Under the pieces are notes generated by a model. That model worked only from the letters and a program-made list of their open reading frames with translations, ran no database searches and was not told the origin of the DNA. This document shows positions 23,337 to 27,244 of a DNA stretch of 27,244 bases, in pieces (within the stretch, counting starts at the first letter, position 1; each line of letters begins with the position of its first letter). The DNA is taken from assembly GCA_046756985.1 (NCBI GenBank), contig JBHHXG010000020.1:1-27244 (forward strand), given 5' to 3'. Made by a program: the position numbers and the translations under genes. This DNA comes from JBHHXG01 sp046756985 (lineage in GTDB: Bacteria; Pseudomonadota; Zetaproteobacteria; Mariprofundales; Mariprofundaceae).

Positions 23337-23876
23337 ATGCGTATTACAGCGGGCTTCCTGAAAGGGCGCAGGCTGACTGTTCCCAATATAGCGGGTGTAC
23401 GACCCACGCCATCAAGGGCACGCGAAGCGCTGTTCAATATTCTCGGTGACATTGAAGACTGGGCAGTGCTCGATCTGTTCAGCGGTTCGGGCCTGATGGC
23501 ACTGGAAGCCATTTCACGGGGTGCAGCACACGTCACCTCCATCGAGCAGAACGGCCGTATCTGCCGGCATCTGCAACAGCTTCGTGAACAATGGAAGCTC
23601 ACAGACAGGTGGAAAATCACGCAGGCCGGCGTTGAGCACGGCCTTGAAGGGCTTGAACAGTTGCACTTCGATCTCATCTTCGCCGACCCTCCCTATCAGC
23701 AGGGTTTCCTCGAACGCATCCCTTGCTGGCTGGATACACATCGTATCAGATGCGGTCAGCTGATCATTGAGGAGTCTGCGCGCACCAAAGCAGGGCTCAT
23801 TCAGGGCTGGACGATCACACAGTCGAGGCGCTACGGTGACACCTGTCTTAACTTTCTGGAACAGGAGAAGGCATGA
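23337..23876 (+). CDS. rsmD: 16S rRNA (guanine966-N2)-methyltransferase RsmD
   Basis: A 179-residue SAM-dependent methyltransferase. The N-terminus MRITAGFLKGRRLTVP and RPTPSRAREALFNIL is diagnostic; motif I is VLDLFSGSGLMALEAISRGA and the catalytic motif IV is DLIFADPPY. Length is normal. It starts 32 bases after the response regulator and overlaps coaD by four bases. The rsmD-coaD pairing is common across bacteria. Confidence 0.95.
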   Translation: MRITAGFLKGRRLTVPNIAGVRPTPSRAREALFNILGDIEDWAVLDLFSGSGLMALEAISRGAAHVTSIEQNGRICRHLQQLREQWKLTDRWKITQAGVEHGLEGLEQLHFDLIFADPPYQQGFLERIPCWLDTHRIRCGQLIIEESARTKAGLIQGWTITQSRRYGDTCLNFLEQEKA

Positions 23877-24340
23877 AACGAACGGCGATTTATCCCGGCA
23901 CATTTGACCCGATCACGCTCGGGCATGTTGATGTGGTCAACCGTGGCCTGAAGCTGTTTGACCGCGTGGTGATTGGCGTGGCTGAAAACCCGAAAAAAAC
24001 ACCAATGTTTGATCTGGAAACGCGTCTAAAGATGGTGCGGGAAACATTCGCTGATGAATCGAACGTGGATGTAGTTTCCTTTACCGGCCTGCTGGTTGAT
24101 CTGGCCCATGCCCAGAAAGGCGATGCAATTCTGCGTGGCCTGCGCGCAGCGTCGGACTTTGAATATGAGTTTCAGATGGCGACAATGAACCGGCGACTGG
24201 ATGAAAAAATCGAGACCGTATTTGTGATGGCCCGTGAGGACTACACCTTTGTTTCGTCACGCTTTATCCGTGAAATCTCCGGTATGGGTGGCGATGTCTC
24301 CGAACTTGTTCCCGCTGCGGTTGTCCCCTACCTGAAGTAA
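23873..24340 (+). CDS. coaD: Phosphopantetheine adenylyltransferase CoaD
   Basis: A 155-residue nucleotidyltransferase for the penultimate step of coenzyme A synthesis. It shows AIYPGTFDPITLGHVDVVNR with the (T/H)xGH ATP-binding motif, RGLRAASDFEYEFQM for the phosphopantetheine site and the C-terminal FVSSRFIREI. Length is standard. GGAGAAGGC precedes the ATG within the end of rsmD. It is convergent with the NYN gene across 37 bases. Confidence 0.97.
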   Translation: MKRTAIYPGTFDPITLGHVDVVNRGLKLFDRVVIGVAENPKKTPMFDLETRLKMVRETFADESNVDVVSFTGLLVDLAHAQKGDAILRGLRAASDFEYEFQMATMNRRLDEKIETVFVMAREDYTFVSSRFIREISGMGGDVSELVPAAVVPYLK

Positions 24341-24377
24341 GCTCCCTCTCTAATCTGCTGAGCGCCTGGCCATGCTG

Positions 24378-25208
24378 TCATTCTTCATGCGCAAAACTCT
24401 TGATGATATAGCCACCGGACTTTTCGTCGTGCTCCAGACTCAGTAGCCCGCGTTTCGCGGCCTCCTCCAGCAGTTTTCCGAAGGTACGAAAACCATGGAA
24501 CCCTTCATTGAATCCGGGCTTGCGGCGCTTGAGCGTCTGCTTGACCATCGAACCCCAGACCTTTTCTTCCTCACCGCGCTCATTGAACAGGTCCTCGACG
24601 GTTTCCACCACCAGATCGATCGCCTCCTGCCTTTTGTCTTCTTCCCCGGCCTTCGTATCACCTGCCTTTGTCTTTTTTGCTGAGGCAGCGGCCTTGCCTG
24701 CAGGCTTCTTTGCCCGGCGCGGCTTTTCTTTCTCGCGCACCAGATCATCGTAGTATATGAACTCGTCACAGTTGGCGGTCAGCAGATCGGAGGTGGAATT
24801 TTTGACCCCGACGCCGATCACAACTTTGTTGTTTTCCCGAAGCTTGCTGACCAGCGGGGAGAAGTCGGAGTCGCCGCTGATGATCACGAAGGTATCGACG
24901 TGTGATTTCGTGTAACACAGATCAAGCGCATCCACGACCATGCGAATATCCGCGGAGTTCTTGCCGGACATGCGCACATGCGGTATCTCGATCAGCTCAA
25001 AAGAGGCCTCATGCATCGCAGCCTTGAATTCCTTGTAGCGGTCCCAGTCGCAATATGCCTTCTTGACGACGATATTGCCTTTCAACAAAAGGCGTTCGAG
25101 CACCTTTTGCATATCAAGTCTGGCGAATTTCGCGTCGCGCACGCCAAGGGCAACGTTCTCGAAGTCGCAAAACAGCGCCATACTGCGGGTCGTCGGTTTT
25201 ATGCTCAT
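24378..25208 (-). CDS. NYN (PIN-like) domain protein with C-terminal LOTUS/OST-HTH domain
   Basis: A 276-residue protein. Residues about 8-155 form a NYN/LabA-type nuclease-like domain with the acidic residues expected at the active site: Asp in MALFCDFEN, Asp in NSADIRMVVDALD, and the pair in IISGDSDFSPLV. A Lys/Ala-rich linker (about 160-195, many KK and AK steps) leads to a C-terminal winged-helix-like OST-HTH/LOTUS domain (about 197-272) of the sort that binds RNA. A role in RNA processing or decay is the family expectation. ATG at 25208 has a textbook GGAGGAAACT before it; an upstream extension to 25298 is rejected. It follows the RNA helicase gene in the same direction, 135 bases downstream. 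Confidence 0.88.
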   Translation of the reverse strand: MSIKPTTRSMALFCDFENVALGVRDAKFARLDMQKVLERLLLKGNIVVKKAYCDWDRYKEFKAAMHEASFELIEIPHVRMSGKNSADIRMVVDALDLCYTKSHVDTFVIISGDSDFSPLVSKLRENNKVVIGVGVKNSTSDLLTANCDEFIYYDDLVREKEKPRRAKKPAGKAAASAKKTKAGDTKAGEEDKRQEAIDLVVETVEDLFNERGEEEKVWGSMVKQTLKRRKPGFNEGFHGFRTFGKLLEEAAKRGLLSLEHDEKSGGYIIKSFAHEE

Positions 25209-25343
25209 AGTTTCCTCCGTCAAAGGCGGGATCATCCGTCCTGTGGTTAAATGTACCGGATTGGCGGGACCTGCGATATCCGGGCGCAGGGCAATCAATT
25301 CAGCAATAGCTCAGCCGCTGGGCCTGTGCGCCTGCCGGGCCGG

Positions 25344-27227
25344 TTATTTCTTACGGCGTTTGGGTGGCTTTCTGCCAGTGCTACTTGCCGAGCGATCGCG
25401 TCTCGGTTTTCTGCGACCTGGACGCCTGTCACCACCCGCGGCTTTGAACTTCCTCTTTGGCGTCATTGCGACATCTGCTTCTCCGCCAAGCAGCGAAGCA
25501 TTGAGCCGCTGGCCACACACCCACACCTGTTTCAGCTCCTTAAAGATAGCCTTCGGCATGCCTTCAGGAAGATCAACGGTGCTGTGGTCGTCCATAATCC
25601 GGATATTGCCGATAAACTCCGTTTCCAGCCCGATTTCATTGGCAATCGCACCGACAATATTGCCCGCTTTCACGCCGTGGGCCTCGCCCACTGCCAGACG
25701 ATAACGCTCCATGCCCCGTTCCGGCCCTGGCCCCGTGGCCTGGCGCCTTGCCGAACGTTCACGTTTCGGTCTGATCTGATCATCCTCATACTGATCGCGG
25801 GAGAGATTGCGCATGCTCTTGCGCCTGTCCTCCGGTGCATCGAAGCGTGGATTGCGCGCTGATCGTTCCCTTTCAGGTTTCGATTTACGCTTCGGTTCAT
25901 CCTTGAGCAGCAACGGTTTGTCGCCCTGCACCATTTTGGCAAGCGCGGCAGCAATTTCAGTCGCCGGAATATTCTGCTCCTGGCGATACTGTTCAATGAT
26001 ATCTGCGAACAGTTCCAGCCCCTCGCCCGATTCCAGCGTATCGCTAATGCGTTGCATGAACCCGGCAATGCGTTTGTCATTGATCGCATCGGTCGTCGGC
26101 ATCTCAAACTTGTCGATGCGCTTCTTCGTCGCCCGCTCAATCGCATAGAGCATGCGCTTCTCACGCGGCGCCACAAACAGGATCGCATCGCCTTCGCGCC
26201 CCGCCCTGCCGGTGCGGCCAATGCGGTGCACATAGGATTCGGTATCGTGTGGAATATCATAGTTGATCACATGCGAGATACGCTCTACATCAAGTCCGCG
26301 CGCCGCCACGTCGGTTGCCACCAGAATATCGAGATGCCCCTTTTTCAGCCGGTTGACCGTCGCCTCGCGCTGCTTCTGGGCAATATCGCCGTTCAGCGCT
26401 GTGGCTGCATATCCGCGCGCTTCCAGCTTTTCCGCCAGATCTTCGGTAGCCGTTTTAGTGCGTACGAAGATGAGCACGGCATTAAACGGTTCAGCTTCAA
26501 GGATGCGGGTCAGCGCATCCAGCTTGTGACGACCGCTGACCATCCAGTAGCGCTGGCGAATCGTCTCCGCCGTCGTCTGTTTCACCTTGATTGTCACCTG
26601 CTGCGGATTGTTCAGATGTTTCTCGGCGATTTTGCGAATGACCGGCGGCATGGTGGCCGAAAACAGTGCGATCTGACGATTTTCGGGTGTCTGTTCAAGA
26701 ATCCACTGCACATCATCAATAAAGCCCATGCGCAGCATCTCATCGGCCTCATCGAGCACCAGCGCACGCAGGCCATCGAGCTTCAATGTGCCGCGGCGCA
26801 TATGATCCATGACGCGGCCCGGCGTGCCGACCACGACGTGCACGCCGCGTTTAAGTTGACGCAGCTGAATGTCGTAGCTCTGGCCACCGTAAATCGGCAG
26901 CACATGGAAGCCCTTCATATGATGCGCATATTTCTGGAATGCTTCGGAAACCTGAATGGCCAGCTCGCGTGTTGGTGCCAGCACCAGCAGCTGCGGGGAT
27001 TTCTGGTCAAGGTCAATACGGGAGAGCAAAGGCAGCGCAAAGGCAGCGGTTTTGCCGGTACCGGTCTGCGCCTGTCCCAGCACGTCTCTTCCCTGTAAAA
27101 GCAACGGAATGGTTTTTGCCTGAATCGGCGAAGGCGTTTCATAACCCACGTCTTCCAGTGCCTTGAGCAGCGGAGCAATTAAATTCAGCTCAGCAAATGT
27201 GGGCTGATGTTGTTCATTTGGAGTCAT
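25344..27227 (-). CDS. deaD: DEAD-box ATP-dependent RNA helicase, DeaD/CsdA type with DbpA RNA-binding domain
   Basis: A 627-residue helicase. The core (about 1-375) has FAELNLIAPLLKALEDVGYETPSPIQ split over the F/Q motif region, then AQTGTGKTAAF (I), PTRELAIQ (Ia), GTPGRV (Ib), DEAD (II), SAT (III), DVAARGLDV (V) and HRIGRTGR (VI). A helical region follows, then a charged stretch (about 455-510). A DbpA/CsdA-type RNA-recognition domain follows at about 520-590 (YRLAVGEAHGVKAGNIVGAI, ending VWVCGQRLNASLL). The Arg/Lys-rich tail (about 595-627) is probably a nonspecific RNA-binding tail. Such proteins assist ribosome assembly and mRNA turnover, especially in the cold. The start lies 17 bases from the window edge, so its promoter is not visible. 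Confidence 0.95.
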   Translation of the reverse strand: MTPNEQHQPTFAELNLIAPLLKALEDVGYETPSPIQAKTIPLLLQGRDVLGQAQTGTGKTAAFALPLLSRIDLDQKSPQLLVLAPTRELAIQVSEAFQKYAHHMKGFHVLPIYGGQSYDIQLRQLKRGVHVVVGTPGRVMDHMRRGTLKLDGLRALVLDEADEMLRMGFIDDVQWILEQTPENRQIALFSATMPPVIRKIAEKHLNNPQQVTIKVKQTTAETIRQRYWMVSGRHKLDALTRILEAEPFNAVLIFVRTKTATEDLAEKLEARGYAATALNGDIAQKQREATVNRLKKGHLDILVATDVAARGLDVERISHVINYDIPHDTESYVHRIGRTGRAGREGDAILFVAPREKRMLYAIERATKKRIDKFEMPTTDAINDKRIAGFMQRISDTLESGEGLELFADIIEQYRQEQNIPATEIAAALAKMVQGDKPLLLKDEPKRKSKPERERSARNPRFDAPEDRRKSMRNLSRDQYEDDQIRPKRERSARRQATGPGPERGMERYRLAVGEAHGVKAGNIVGAIANEIGLETEFIGNIRIMDDHSTVDLPEGMPKAIFKELKQVWVCGQRLNASLLGGEADVAMTPKRKFKAAGGDRRPGRRKPRRDRSASSTGRKPPKRRKK

Positions 27228-27244
27228 GATTTACGCCTGCGGAA

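Noticed and set aside
24063..24340. Terminator search between coaD and the NYN gene
   Set aside because: The 37-base convergent gap (24341-24377) has no stem with a T tract on either strand.
26052..27098. A 348-residue open frame antisense to the helicase
   Set aside because: It mirrors the codon pattern of the helicase gene, has no ribosome binding site and shows no domain; the helicase motifs on the opposite strand are complete.

Overview
The window is a gene-dense stretch of about 27 kb from a Gram-negative, respiring bacterium, almost certainly one of the Pseudomonadota. System II cytochrome c maturation (ResB plus CcsA), several c-type cytochromes, a dusB-ntrB-ntrC operon, a paired M16 peptidase operon and the housekeeping genes fit an iron-oxidising Zetaproteobacterium such as Mariprofundus best. 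That placement is an impression from gene content, not a computed assignment. No rRNA, tRNA, CRISPR array, insertion sequence or prophage was seen.

Left part (1-5756): a respiratory and nitric-oxide locus. A 49-codon single-helix membrane gene, a CuA subunit II and a heme-copper subunit I form a minus-strand operon that closes with an unusual 3' structure and an intrinsic terminator. A SCO/SenC copper chaperone and the start of a cytochrome b-like gene follow on the same strand. Subunit I keeps all six metal-binding histidines but has Gln where oxygen reductases carry the active-site cross-linked Tyr. The set therefore looks like an sNOR-type (NorSY-SenC) nitric oxide reductase rather than a terminal oxidase. 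Diverging from it are an 83-residue membrane protein and nnrS, a NO-linked haem-copper membrane protein. Palindromes of the FNR/DNR type lie in front of both the reductase operon and nnrS, each with a -10-like box at class II activator distance. I read the locus as one NO-responsive regulon.

Middle (5774-9899): engB convergent with nnrS, then the divergent operon dusB-ntrB-ntrC with overlapping genes, which pairs a tRNA dihydrouridine synthase with nitrogen two-component control.

Centre (9953-19744): a long minus-strand run. Read in transcription order it holds purH, purD, a small cytochrome c, purE, a divergent TsaC/Sua5-like protein, a second small cytochrome c with its own terminator, resB, ccsA, galU, tsaB and a low-molecular-weight tyrosine phosphatase. 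The cytochromes and the ResB/CcsA haem-ligation machinery are functionally connected, and TsaB and the TsaC-like protein both point to tRNA t6A modification.

Right part (19800-27227): a plus-strand chain of two M16 peptidases (one active-type, one lacking the zinc motif), a response regulator with a degenerate GGDEF domain, rsmD and coaD. Convergent with it are a NYN-LOTUS putative RNase and a DeaD/CsdA-type RNA helicase on the minus strand.
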